A stretch of DNA of 43,101 nucleotides from Burkholderiales bacterium (GTDB lineage: Bacteria > Pseudomonadota > Gammaproteobacteria > Burkholderiales > JAEUMW01). The notes under the pieces are model-generated. The model saw nothing but the letters and a program-made list of their open reading frames with translations. It was not told the DNA's origin and made no database searches. The stretch lies in NCBI GenBank assembly GCA_016791285.1, contig JAEUMX010000195.1, positions 1-43,101 on the forward strand, written 5' to 3'. Both the position numbers and the translations under genes were made by a program. Positions 7,439 through 15,152 of this stretch are shown piece after piece; the stretch's first letter is position 1; each line of letters begins with the position of its first letter.

Positions 7439-8986
7439 TCATTCCTCCGCCTTGAGAAGAATCTCGAGCTTGAATTGTGCGGTGGCGGCCTGCACCTGCG
7501 TTTCCTTGGCGGTGTTCCCGCTCAGTACAGATGTCTGGCTCACGTTGATCGGCAGTTGCAGGACTTTCACTGCAGCGACCCCTTTTTCCTGCGAGAGTCG
7601 CTCGACGAAGGAATCGATCGTCGCGATTGCCGACCGGTAGTCGCCTTTGAACGGGCGTATCTCCGCCTCGATGATGGCATGGTCCTGACGCTCGCCGGTC
7701 GATGCCGAGCCGGCGACGGCGACTTCGGACAGGTCAGGCGGCGCTGACTTCCACAGAACGGAGCGCAAGAAAATCCCCGGGCTCTCGTCCAGGGCGTGGC
7801 TCAATTTCACGAGCGCGCGCTCCGGAGTACGGGCATCCGCGCGAAGGTGCGCGGCCAGTTCGACGGTTTTCTTGAGATTCGCCGCGCTGGTCGGAGCCTT
7901 GGGAAACTGCTGAGTGACGGATTCGTACTTCTGCTGCTCGACGATGGTCGCAGTGCGCAGCCGTTCGGTTTCCAGCCTCAGTTCGCTGCGCTGCCAGAGG
8001 TTGCTCCCGACCCAGAAGGTCGCCGCGAGTGCGGCCGCCGCACTCGCACCGTAAGCCGCCCGCCGCGCCTGGTAGCGATGGTAGTGGGCAAGCAGGCCGG
8101 AGGGCGCGAGGTTGCAGTCGGGTGTGCGCTGGCCGAGGACATGCAGGTAGAGAGCATCGCGGCCGCGGACCAGCACCTCGGGGGCGATGCCGAGCCGGTC
8201 GACGATGTCGCCACGAGTCAGCCGCTCGACATGAGTGTTCGCGAACCCTTTCTGCACCAACTGCCCGAGGTCGCGCAGCGAATCGTCCTGGTCCAGCAGT
8301 GCCACGGTCATGTGGTCTTCCAGCGCCATGACCTTCAAGGCATGCAGATAGAGGCGGGTGTTCTGAATTTCCTCGGCATAGGCTTCCAGGCGGGAGTCGC
8401 CGCTGGCAGCCTCCAGTCGGGTCAAGCGGGAAAGGCGCAGCTTGCCGTCGCGCAGGATCGTCTGGCGCAGGCCGGAGGCGTGCTGAGAGACGAGCAGAAG
8501 ATTCTGCGCCTTGAGCTTGAGGCGCTCGGCCAATTCGACACTTACCATGGGCAGCGTGTAAATGCCCACCAGTGGGCTCTGCCGGCGGGCGACCGCCTGC
8601 ACCCATCCGAAGAGGAGCTCCGGGTTGGTGAGCGCGGCGAAGAGATAGATGTCGTCTTTGCGCTTGCCGACAGCGCGGCCCTGCATCCAGGCCGAACAGT
8701 AGGGCGTGTTGCGGTAAAGCTGCTTGAGCTTGCGCGTCACCAGCTGCTGGCGGTCTCGTCCCCGCGCGTGGGGGAGGGTCTCGAAGCGGTAGTCCTCCTC
8801 GACGGCATCGACCATGACATAGGCTCGCACGCCTGCGGCTGACTTCAGGAGCGCCTCGAAGGCAGTCCAGCCGCCTTCGTCGTTGGCGAAGGTATGCCAT
8901 GATCCGAGCCGGCCGTTGTGCCAACGGGCTACCGTCCCTTGTTCGGCAGCGATGGAAATCAGGATCTTGTCGGCCACGGCGAGCAT
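7439..8986 (-). CDS. GspL/PilM+PilN-like inner-membrane platform protein
   Basis: Protein of 515 aa with a large cytoplasmic N-terminal domain (1 to about 305), one transmembrane helix (about 310-332) and a periplasmic part with coiled coil and a ferredoxin-like C-terminal fold (about 335-515). The layout equals that of GspL, which combines PilM (actin-like, cytoplasmic) and PilN in one chain. The N-terminal domain looks like a degenerate actin/hexokinase fold; I see no clear nucleotide-binding loops. In an MSHA-like machine it would replace MshI and contact the ATPase encoded two genes upstream. The ATG at 8986 is 11 bp after the stop of the GspF-like gene. The function is inferred from architecture and context. 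Confidence 0.78.
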   Translation of the reverse strand: MLAVADKILISIAAEQGTVARWHNGRLGSWHTFANDEGGWTAFEALLKSAAGVRAYVMVDAVEEDYRFETLPHARGRDRQQLVTRKLKQLYRNTPYCSAWMQGRAVGKRKDDIYLFAALTNPELLFGWVQAVARRQSPLVGIYTLPMVSVELAERLKLKAQNLLLVSQHASGLRQTILRDGKLRLSRLTRLEAASGDSRLEAYAEEIQNTRLYLHALKVMALEDHMTVALLDQDDSLRDLGQLVQKGFANTHVERLTRGDIVDRLGIAPEVLVRGRDALYLHVLGQRTPDCNLAPSGLLAHYHRYQARRAAYGASAAAALAATFWVGSNLWQRSELRLETERLRTATIVEQQKYESVTQQFPKAPTSAANLKKTVELAAHLRADARTPERALVKLSHALDESPGIFLRSVLWKSAPPDLSEVAVAGSASTGERQDHAIIEAEIRPFKGDYRSAIATIDSFVERLSQEKGVAAVKVLQLPINVSQTSVLSGNTAKETQVQAATAQFKLEILLKAEE

Positions 8987-8997
8987 GTTTCTCGGGG

Positions 8998-10203
8998 CTA
9001 GATCTTCACCTTGCCGATCACTTCGTAGATCGGGGTGAGCACGGCGAACATGATGAAGGCAAGAATGCCACCGAGCACCAGGGTCAGGGTCGGTTCCAGA
9101 AGCTTCAACGCATTATCTACCGACTCGCGTACGTCCCGGGTGTAGAAGTAGCTCACGTTGAGAAGCGCGGAGTCGAGCGCACCGGTGGTTTCGCCCGTTC
9201 GCAGCATGCGAATCACCAAAGGGGGAAAGAGGCCCAAGCCCTGGAAGGCTTCGGTCAGGCTTTCTCCGGCGCTGATTTGCTGTCCGGCGCGTGCGAGACC
9301 CTCCGCGATCACCTTGTTCGCGACGATATCCTCGCAGGTCTTGAGCGAGTCGAGCACGGTGATGCCCGAGCGATACATGAGCGCAAAGAAGTTGGCGAAA
9401 CGCGCCAGGATGATCTTCTGCAGGATCTGGCCGACGACGGGGATGCGAAGCTTCAAACCGTCCCAGAGGAATCTCGCCCGCACGTTGCTGCGGACGGCCG
9501 CGGCCGAGGCGATCACCGCGATCACCGGCAGCCCGAGCAACACGTACCAGTACTTGACGGTGAATCCCGAGACGGCGATGAGCACGCGGGTCTGGATCGG
9601 CATCGCCACGCCCATCGTCTTCAGCAGACCGACGACCTGTGGCACGAGATACACCAGAAGGAACACCAGGACGCCGCAGACGACGACGAGGACCAGTAGA
9701 GGATATGCCAGGAGACGCATCGTCTGCGACGCGAGTTCGTCCTGCCAACGCAGCGCCGAGCCGAGGTTCTCGAATACCTCCATCAGGCGCCCGGTCTGCT
9801 CTCCGGCCCTGACCAGACTCACAAAGACGGCGCCGAACACGGACGGGTGCGCGGCCAGGCATTGCGACAGGAGCTTGCCGCCTTCCATGTCCTCGAGCAT
9901 CGCAGTCAGGACTTCGCGAAAGCGCGTCGTCTCGACCGAGTCGCGGAGGTCGCGCAGGCCGTCGATGATGGGGATGCCGGAGCGCGCGATCTGCTCCATG
10001 TCGTAGCAGAAAGCGATGAGATCGCGCCGCGAGATCTTACCGCGACTGCCACTCCCTCCGGCGGCTGCGAGTTGCCGGCAGGTAATGAGGTCGAGCCCCA
10101 TGCGCCGCAGCCGCAGCTCGAGATCGACCTCGTTGGCGGCATCGAGCGTCCCGCGGGCAGCTCGGCCGCTCTTGTCGATGGACTTGTATTGATAGGCTGG
10201 CAT
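8998..10203 (-). CDS. mshG: Type IV pilus / type II secretion platform protein (MshG/GspF/PilC)
   Basis: Polytopic inner-membrane protein of 401 aa that turns ATPase motion into pilin extraction. It has the start typical of the family (MPAYQYKSIDKSGRAARGTLDA), two T2SSF domains (about 68-190 and 270-393) and three hydrophobic segments (about 165-190, 215-240 and 370-395). The motifs 'GIPIIDGLRDL' and 'SGITVLDSLKTCEDIVANKVIAEG' are characteristic repeats of the two domains. Length is normal for the family. It is followed by the GspL-like gene and preceded by the ATPase with a 36-bp gap. The symbol follows the MSHA-like order; gspF or pilC would be functionally equivalent names. Confidence 0.93.
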   Translation of the reverse strand: MPAYQYKSIDKSGRAARGTLDAANEVDLELRLRRMGLDLITCRQLAAAGGSGSRGKISRRDLIAFCYDMEQIARSGIPIIDGLRDLRDSVETTRFREVLTAMLEDMEGGKLLSQCLAAHPSVFGAVFVSLVRAGEQTGRLMEVFENLGSALRWQDELASQTMRLLAYPLLVLVVVCGVLVFLLVYLVPQVVGLLKTMGVAMPIQTRVLIAVSGFTVKYWYVLLGLPVIAVIASAAAVRSNVRARFLWDGLKLRIPVVGQILQKIILARFANFFALMYRSGITVLDSLKTCEDIVANKVIAEGLARAGQQISAGESLTEAFQGLGLFPPLVIRMLRTGETTGALDSALLNVSYFYTRDVRESVDNALKLLEPTLTLVLGGILAFIMFAVLTPIYEVIGKVKI

Positions 10204-10239
10204 GGCTCAGCAGTCGTAATCCGCCCGTTCCGGGCGCAG

Positions 10240-11949
10240 CTACGCCCAGCGGATGCGACCGGTCAGGTCGACCGCACGGGATACCTCCGTCAGGCTGGTG
10301 GTTCCCTCGAGCACACGGTCCGCGGCATCGTCGATGAGCGGACGGAATCCCTTCTCCACCGCGAGCGTGCGAAGCTCCCGCGCGGTTGCCCTGCGTGCCA
10401 CCAGTTCGTCCATGTCTGCATCCATGTGCAGAAGCTCCATGATGGCGATGCGGCCGCGATAGCCCTTGCGGCCGCAGAGCTTGCAGCCGAGCGGGCGGAA
10501 AATCTGCACCGGGCGATCGTCCGCGAGGCCGAGCACGCTTCGCTCCTCGGTCGAAGGTGTGTAGGGCTCCTTGCACGCGGGGCACAGCACGCGCACCAGG
10601 CGCTGCGCGATGACGCCGATGATGTTGCCCGCGAGGATCGCAGGGTCGATGCCGATGTCGAGCAGCCGCGGAAACGCGCCGAGGGCGGAGTTGGTGTGCA
10701 GCGTCGTGAAGACCTGATGGCCCGTCATGGCGGCCCGAAAGGCCATTTCAGCCGTGTCGTGATCGCGGATCTCGCCGACCAGGATAATGTCCGGGTCCTG
10801 GCGCATGATGGACCGTATGCCATTCGCGAAGTCCATCCGGGCCGCCTCGTTGACGGACGTCTGGCGCATCATGGTGACGGGGTACTCGACCGGATCCTCG
10901 AGGGTCATGATGTTCACCGACTCGACGTTCAACTGCGAAAGCAGCGAATACAGGGTCGTGGTTTTGCCGCTGCCGGTGGGTCCGGTCAGGATGAGCACGC
11001 CCTCCGGCCGTGCCAGCATGATCTGCAGCTGCTTGAGGGTGTCGGTGGTGAGACCCATCCTGTCGAGGCTGATGATCGACTTCTCGCGGTCGAGCACGCG
11101 CAGGACGATGTTCTCGCCGTAGATGGTCGGCTGGCTGGAGACGCGGAAGTCGACCGGCCGGCCGTTCAGGTTGAGTGACAACCGGCCATCCTGCGGTGCC
11201 CGCGTCTCGGCGATGTTCATGCCGCTGATGACCTTGATGCGCACGGCGATCCCGGCCCAATACGTCTTGTGCAGGCTGCGGATCTGTTCGAGCACGCCGT
11301 CGATGCGGTAGCGCACCCGCAGGAACGCGTATTCCGGTTCGAAGTGGATGTCGGAGGCGCCGCGCTTGACTGCGTCGACCAGCAGCGCGCCCACCAGTCG
11401 CACGATCGGCTGGGTGTATTCGTCGCCCCCCGCTTGCAGGCTGGTGTAGTCGATCTCGCCGGTCTCGATCTCCTGCAGGATGCCGTCCACCGAGAGTTCG
11501 AAACCATAGAACTGGTCGATGTAGTCCTCGAGCTGCGCCTCGCCGGCGAGCTGGGCCTTGATCTCGACCTGGGGGCCCAGGAGCCCGCGCAACTGATCGA
11601 GCGCCACCACGTTGAAGATTTCGGTGGTCGCGACCGTGAGCGCGCGCGACTGTGCGTCGTACGCGATCGGCAGCAGGCGGTGGCGTCGGGCGAAATCCTG
11701 GGGGACGAGCTTGAGCGCCTCGGCGTCGACGACGATCTTCGTGAGGTCGATGCTCTCCTGGCCGATGGTCCGGGCCATGATGTCCCGGATGGCGCCCTCG
11801 GTGACGAATCCGAGCCGAACCAGGAGTCGGCCGAGCGGGACGTTGTTGTGCTTCTGCTCGGTGAGCGCGATGCGCAGCTGGTCAGGCGTGATGAGACCGG
11901 ACTGGACCAGCAGCTCGCCAATCCGGAGTTTCTTCCTTTGCTCGGCCAT
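10240..11949 (-). CDS. mshE: Pilus extension / secretion ATPase (MshE/GspE/PilB)
   Basis: Hexameric cytoplasmic ATPase of 569 aa powering pilus assembly. The N-terminal MshEN/GspE-N domain (about 1-150) begins with 'LRIGELLVQSGLITPDQL', a family signature whose members may bind c-di-GMP. The ATPase core has Walker A GPTGSGKTTTL (about 320), an Asp box, Walker B DPDIILVGEIRD (about 385) and a His box. A four-cysteine zinc motif is present (CPAC near 455, CKLC near 490). I begin the gene at the ATG at 11949, since upstream sequence in this frame overlaps the TPR gene and has no family similarity. The TPR gene ends 2 bp upstream, so the pair is tightly coupled. Confidence 0.95.
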   Translation of the reverse strand: MAEQRKKLRIGELLVQSGLITPDQLRIALTEQKHNNVPLGRLLVRLGFVTEGAIRDIMARTIGQESIDLTKIVVDAEALKLVPQDFARRHRLLPIAYDAQSRALTVATTEIFNVVALDQLRGLLGPQVEIKAQLAGEAQLEDYIDQFYGFELSVDGILQEIETGEIDYTSLQAGGDEYTQPIVRLVGALLVDAVKRGASDIHFEPEYAFLRVRYRIDGVLEQIRSLHKTYWAGIAVRIKVISGMNIAETRAPQDGRLSLNLNGRPVDFRVSSQPTIYGENIVLRVLDREKSIISLDRMGLTTDTLKQLQIMLARPEGVLILTGPTGSGKTTTLYSLLSQLNVESVNIMTLEDPVEYPVTMMRQTSVNEAARMDFANGIRSIMRQDPDIILVGEIRDHDTAEMAFRAAMTGHQVFTTLHTNSALGAFPRLLDIGIDPAILAGNIIGVIAQRLVRVLCPACKEPYTPSTEERSVLGLADDRPVQIFRPLGCKLCGRKGYRGRIAIMELLHMDADMDELVARRATARELRTLAVEKGFRPLIDDAADRVLEGTTSLTEVSRAVDLTGRIRWA

Positions 11950-11951
11950 GG

Positions 11952-13169
11952 CTACTCCACGCCGGCGGCAAGCCTGACGATGCGCTCCCGTACGGCTGCG
12001 GGATCGAAGTTGGCGCGACCGGCGGCGAGGGCGAGTTCCAGCGCCTGCTGGTAGAAATCGAGCGCGAGTTTCGGCTGGCTCAGATGTTCGAGGCTGACGG
12101 CAAGATTGAAGGCGTAATCGGGATTGGCGCGTGCGAGATGATGGGCCTGAAAGTAGGCGGTCTGGGCGGCCGGCCAGTTTCCCTGATCCGCATACAAGTT
12201 GCCGAGAGAGAAGTACAGAAACGCCGACGGGTCTTTCGCGATGAGCGACTTCAGCTTCGATTCCGCACTCTGGGGGTCGGCGTGGCCGAGCAGGTTGATG
12301 AGCCCGCCTTGCGCCAGGGTGTTGGATGGATCGACCTGCAGAACCTGAAAGAGATGGCGGGTGGCGAGGTCCGGGTTGCCCTGTTGCTGGGCTACCATGG
12401 CCCGACCGAGCAGCGCGTCGACATTGCGTGGCTCCGTCTTGAGAACCGCGTCGTACAGGCGGCCGGCTTCTTCGATGCGTCCTGAGCGCAAGGCGTCGTA
12501 CGCCTCGGAGAGCCGCGGATTGATTCCCGGCAGCTCGCCTCCCGGCTTCACGGCGATCGAATCGCGCGGCTGGCGCACCGCCGGTTCGGCAGCTGCGACA
12601 GGCCTCCTCACGGTCGCGCTGGTCGCTGGCGCTGACTGTTGTCCCTCCGCTTGCCGAACGACGGCCTTCCTGGATGGTGGCGTGGTCACGGGCACGGCCG
12701 CGGCGGCGACCGGTGCGGGATCTACCGTGGCCGCCACCGTGCCGCCTTCGGGGTGCTTCGCCGGTAAGGGCGCCGGCGCAGGGGGAGTGGGTGCGCGTGT
12801 CAGGGCAACCGCGGCAATCGGCGCGACCATCGGTCTGCGCAACCAGGCGGGGTGGTACACGGAAAGATAGAAATAGATCGCGTAGCCGATAACGGCAAGG
12901 CCGATACAGGTGCCGTACACCTGCTTGCGGTGATCGCGCAGCCAATCGATCCGTCCCGGCACCGCGTCCGTAGCCTGCAGGACGGTTGCCGCTTGTGCCG
13001 GGGTTGGACCGGCAGACGCGCCGACGGATTTCGAGCCGCTTGCAGCCATATCCACCCCCGGGTCGACCTCGATCGGCTCGAGCGCGAGCACGCCACCTTG
13101 GGACTGGGGCCGACCGGCGCCTTCGCGCTCCTTCGCAGCCTTTTGCAAGGCTTGCATCAAGAGACTCAT
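11952..13169 (-). CDS. MshN-like TPR protein with single membrane anchor
   Basis: Protein of 405 aa. A short cytoplasmic N-terminus (MSLLMQALQKAAKEREG, an MshN/GspB-type start) is followed by one transmembrane helix (about 93-113) and a long Ala/Pro-rich linker (about 120-205). The C-terminal part (about 215-390) is a TPR array ('GRIEEAGRLYDAVLKTEPRN', 'GNWPAAQTAYFQAHHLARANPDYA'). MshN-like proteins are thought to scaffold the secretin or the platform through the periplasm. The ATG overlaps the secretin stop by 4 bp (ATGA) and the ATPase starts 2 bp after its stop, so it lies inside one operon. Confidence 0.85.
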   Translation of the reverse strand: MSLLMQALQKAAKEREGAGRPQSQGGVLALEPIEVDPGVDMAASGSKSVGASAGPTPAQAATVLQATDAVPGRIDWLRDHRKQVYGTCIGLAVIGYAIYFYLSVYHPAWLRRPMVAPIAAVALTRAPTPPAPAPLPAKHPEGGTVAATVDPAPVAAAAVPVTTPPSRKAVVRQAEGQQSAPATSATVRRPVAAAEPAVRQPRDSIAVKPGGELPGINPRLSEAYDALRSGRIEEAGRLYDAVLKTEPRNVDALLGRAMVAQQQGNPDLATRHLFQVLQVDPSNTLAQGGLINLLGHADPQSAESKLKSLIAKDPSAFLYFSLGNLYADQGNWPAAQTAYFQAHHLARANPDYAFNLAVSLEHLSQPKLALDFYQQALELALAAGRANFDPAAVRERIVRLAAGVE

Positions 13170-15037
13170 GGGTTGTTGCGGGGCGGTGGCAGCGTCTGGG
13201 GTCTGTCCAAGACCGGCAGGAATCGCTGGAAGAACTTCAGGTCGTCGGCCTCCAGCGAAGCGTGCTTGATGACGGTCGGCTTGAGGAAGATCACGAGCTC
13301 CGTCTTCTTCACCCTGTTGTCCCTGACGCTGAACGCCGTACCCGCGACACCGGGCAGCGTCGAGAGGTAGGGCAGGCCTCTACGATCACGCACCGCCTCG
13401 TCCTGCATCAGTCCGCCCAAGATGACGGTCTGTCCGGTTCCGATCTGCAGCACCGATTCGATCTCCCGAACCTGCAATTGCGGCACGGGATTCCTGATGC
13501 ACTTCTGTTCCTCGAAGGGCGGCACGAGCGTACGGACGGTGGTGCACAGGGAGGGGTTGGGGTCGTCAACGAAGTCCAGGACACGGGTGATGGTGGGGCG
13601 GATCGTAAGCGTCACCTGGCCGGTCTCGTGGACCTGGGGTGTCACCGCCAGGATGACGCCCACCGCGACCGTCTGGGGTGTCGTCGTAAACGTATTGGGT
13701 TGTATGACGCCGCCGCCCGTGGATACCCCTTGCTGGGCCTGAATGGTGAAATAGACGATGTTGTCGACCACCTTGAGCAGGGCGGTCTGGTTGTTGATGA
13801 CCATCAGCTTCGGGCTCGACAGCACCTGCGTGTTGCCGAACTGCTCCAGAGCCCGGATCAAGCCCTGGAAATCACCGCTGGCGTAAGCGAGGGAAAAAGC
13901 TGGCGGTGTCGCCAACGTTCCAAGCAGCAGATTCTGCGAGATGTTGAGCCCACCGCTCGTAATCACGCTCCAATCCACGCCGGCCTGGAACTCGTCGCGC
14001 AGCGTCACCTCCGCGATCGTCGCTTCGATCAGCACTTCGCGTTGCGACGCGGTCTGCACGCTATCGAGATATTGCTGAATGAGACGATGCTCGCGTTCGG
14101 TCGCGAGGACCGTGACGGTACCGGTGAAGGAGTTGATGACGATCTCGTCCTTGATGTCGCCGGGCAGCGCGATCGGTTGACTGAAAGCCGTCGCGAAAAG
14201 GTCGGCCGCGGATTGGCCCGCCTTGCTGGCCGCCTCGGCCTGGGCCACCCGTTCCTCGCGCGCGGTGCGCAGGGCTTCGGCGCGGGCGGCGCGATCGTCC
14301 GCGGACTGGGCGAGCTGGCGGTTGGAGGAAATGATCGCGCGCAGGTTCTCGCGCAGCTGTTCCCAGAAGTCGCCCTTCGCCGTCGTGCGCACCGATGTGG
14401 ACGAGGCATTCCCGCCGGCGCTCCCCCCCACACCCCCGGCTACTCCACCGGCGCCCCCTACACCCCCGGCTACTCCGCCCCCTTGTCCGGACCCTGTGGG
14501 GCCCGCAATCTGGACGGATGCGCCGACCGTCGACATGGTGTCCCGCGTCATGTTGACGTAGTTCACTCGGTACGTCTTGGAGAACGGGGCGTCGGGCTGG
14601 ACGATGATCGTGTTGCCTTCGGTGCGATAGCGCAGGTTGATCTGTTTCGCGAGCCGATCGAGGATCGACGGCAGGGTTTCGTTCACCGCATTGAGCGTCA
14701 CGAGCCCGCTCAAGCCGGGATGGATGTCGATGTTCTGTTTGGTGTCCCGCGCCAGCGCGAACAGCAGTTCCCGCACCGGAACCTCGTTCACGACCACGCT
14801 ATAGGTGGCGGGTTTCGGTGCAGCCTTGGGCGGCGGCAGGAAATCACCGCTGGAGCGGACGGGAGGCGGCGCGTCACCGGCTGGCGAAAGCACGCGGTTC
14901 TTGGTCAGGTGGGCGTCGGACTGCGGGATGACGGGTTTGTAGGAGCAGCCGGACAGCGCCGCGGCAACGCCCACCGCCACGCCCGCTATGATGTGGTGGT
15001 ATCGACCACGAGAAGCCGAGTGCGAAACGCTTGTCAT
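13166..15037 (-). CDS. mshL: MSHA-type secretin MshL, outer-membrane channel lipoprotein
   Basis: Secretin of 623 aa forming the outer-membrane pore. The start is taken at the ATG at 15037, which gives a lipoprotein signal with lipobox LSGC (Cys31); a TTG at 15115 would add 26 unlikely residues. The STN/N-domain (about 85-155) contains 'VRELLFALARDTKQNIDIHPG'. The secretin core (about 330-590) has 'VLSSPKLMVINNQTALLKVV' and the terminal 'LQIGTGQTVILGGLMQDE' with 'GLPYLSTLPGVAGTAFSVRD'. Between them is an unusual Gly-rich stretch (about residues 179-211) made from a 30-bp DNA repeat. The gene ends coupled (ATGA) to the MshN-like gene. A sigma54-like element is at 15111-15126. Confidence 0.93.
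   Translation of the reverse strand: MTSVSHSASRGRYHHIIAGVAVGVAAALSGCSYKPVIPQSDAHLTKNRVLSPAGDAPPPVRSSGDFLPPPKAAPKPATYSVVVNEVPVRELLFALARDTKQNIDIHPGLSGLVTLNAVNETLPSILDRLAKQINLRYRTEGNTIIVQPDAPFSKTYRVNYVNMTRDTMSTVGASVQIAGPTGSGQGGGVAGGVGGAGGVAGGVGGSAGGNASSTSVRTTAKGDFWEQLRENLRAIISSNRQLAQSADDRAARAEALRTAREERVAQAEAASKAGQSAADLFATAFSQPIALPGDIKDEIVINSFTGTVTVLATEREHRLIQQYLDSVQTASQREVLIEATIAEVTLRDEFQAGVDWSVITSGGLNISQNLLLGTLATPPAFSLAYASGDFQGLIRALEQFGNTQVLSSPKLMVINNQTALLKVVDNIVYFTIQAQQGVSTGGGVIQPNTFTTTPQTVAVGVILAVTPQVHETGQVTLTIRPTITRVLDFVDDPNPSLCTTVRTLVPPFEEQKCIRNPVPQLQVREIESVLQIGTGQTVILGGLMQDEAVRDRRGLPYLSTLPGVAGTAFSVRDNRVKKTELVIFLKPTVIKHASLEADDLKFFQRFLPVLDRPQTLPPPRNNP
14430..14476 (-). repeat. Imperfect 30-bp tandem repeat coding a Gly/Val-rich linker in the secretin
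   Basis: The 17-base string ACACCCCCGGCTACTCC (plus strand) occurs at 14430-14446 and again at 14460-14476, a 30-bp period. It encodes repeated GGVAGGVGG units in the secretin between its N-domains and secretin core. The frame is preserved by the 30-bp unit, so copy-number changes would lengthen or shorten the linker. Confidence 0.75.
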
Positions 15038-15110
15038 GCGGTCTGGGGAGCCGGTAGGGCGGCGGGAGATTCCCGGAGATTTGTTGCTATTTCGATCGCG
15101 GAGGCGGAAA

Positions 15111-15126
15111 AGCAAGTATGGTACCC
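15111..15126 (-). promoter_or_regulatory. Sigma54-like site before the secretin gene
   Basis: On the minus strand GGGTACCATACTTGCT has GG-N10-GC spacing, a perfect TTGCT -12 element and 9 of 12 consensus positions (the first T is replaced by G). Transcription would start near 15100, leaving a leader of about 63 nt before the secretin ATG. It lies in the 115-bp gap between the ExeA-like gene and the secretin. Confidence 0.3.
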
Positions 15127-15152
15127 GAGGTCGGCTGCGTGCTCAGGCCTGC

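Noticed and set aside
9847..11178. Long plus-strand open frame opposite mshE and mshG
   Set aside because: Shadow of the ATPase and platform genes; no recognisable motifs or ribosome site.
14400..14480. Possible CRISPR-like repeat
   Set aside because: Only two partial copies, within the secretin coding frame; explained by a Gly-rich linker.
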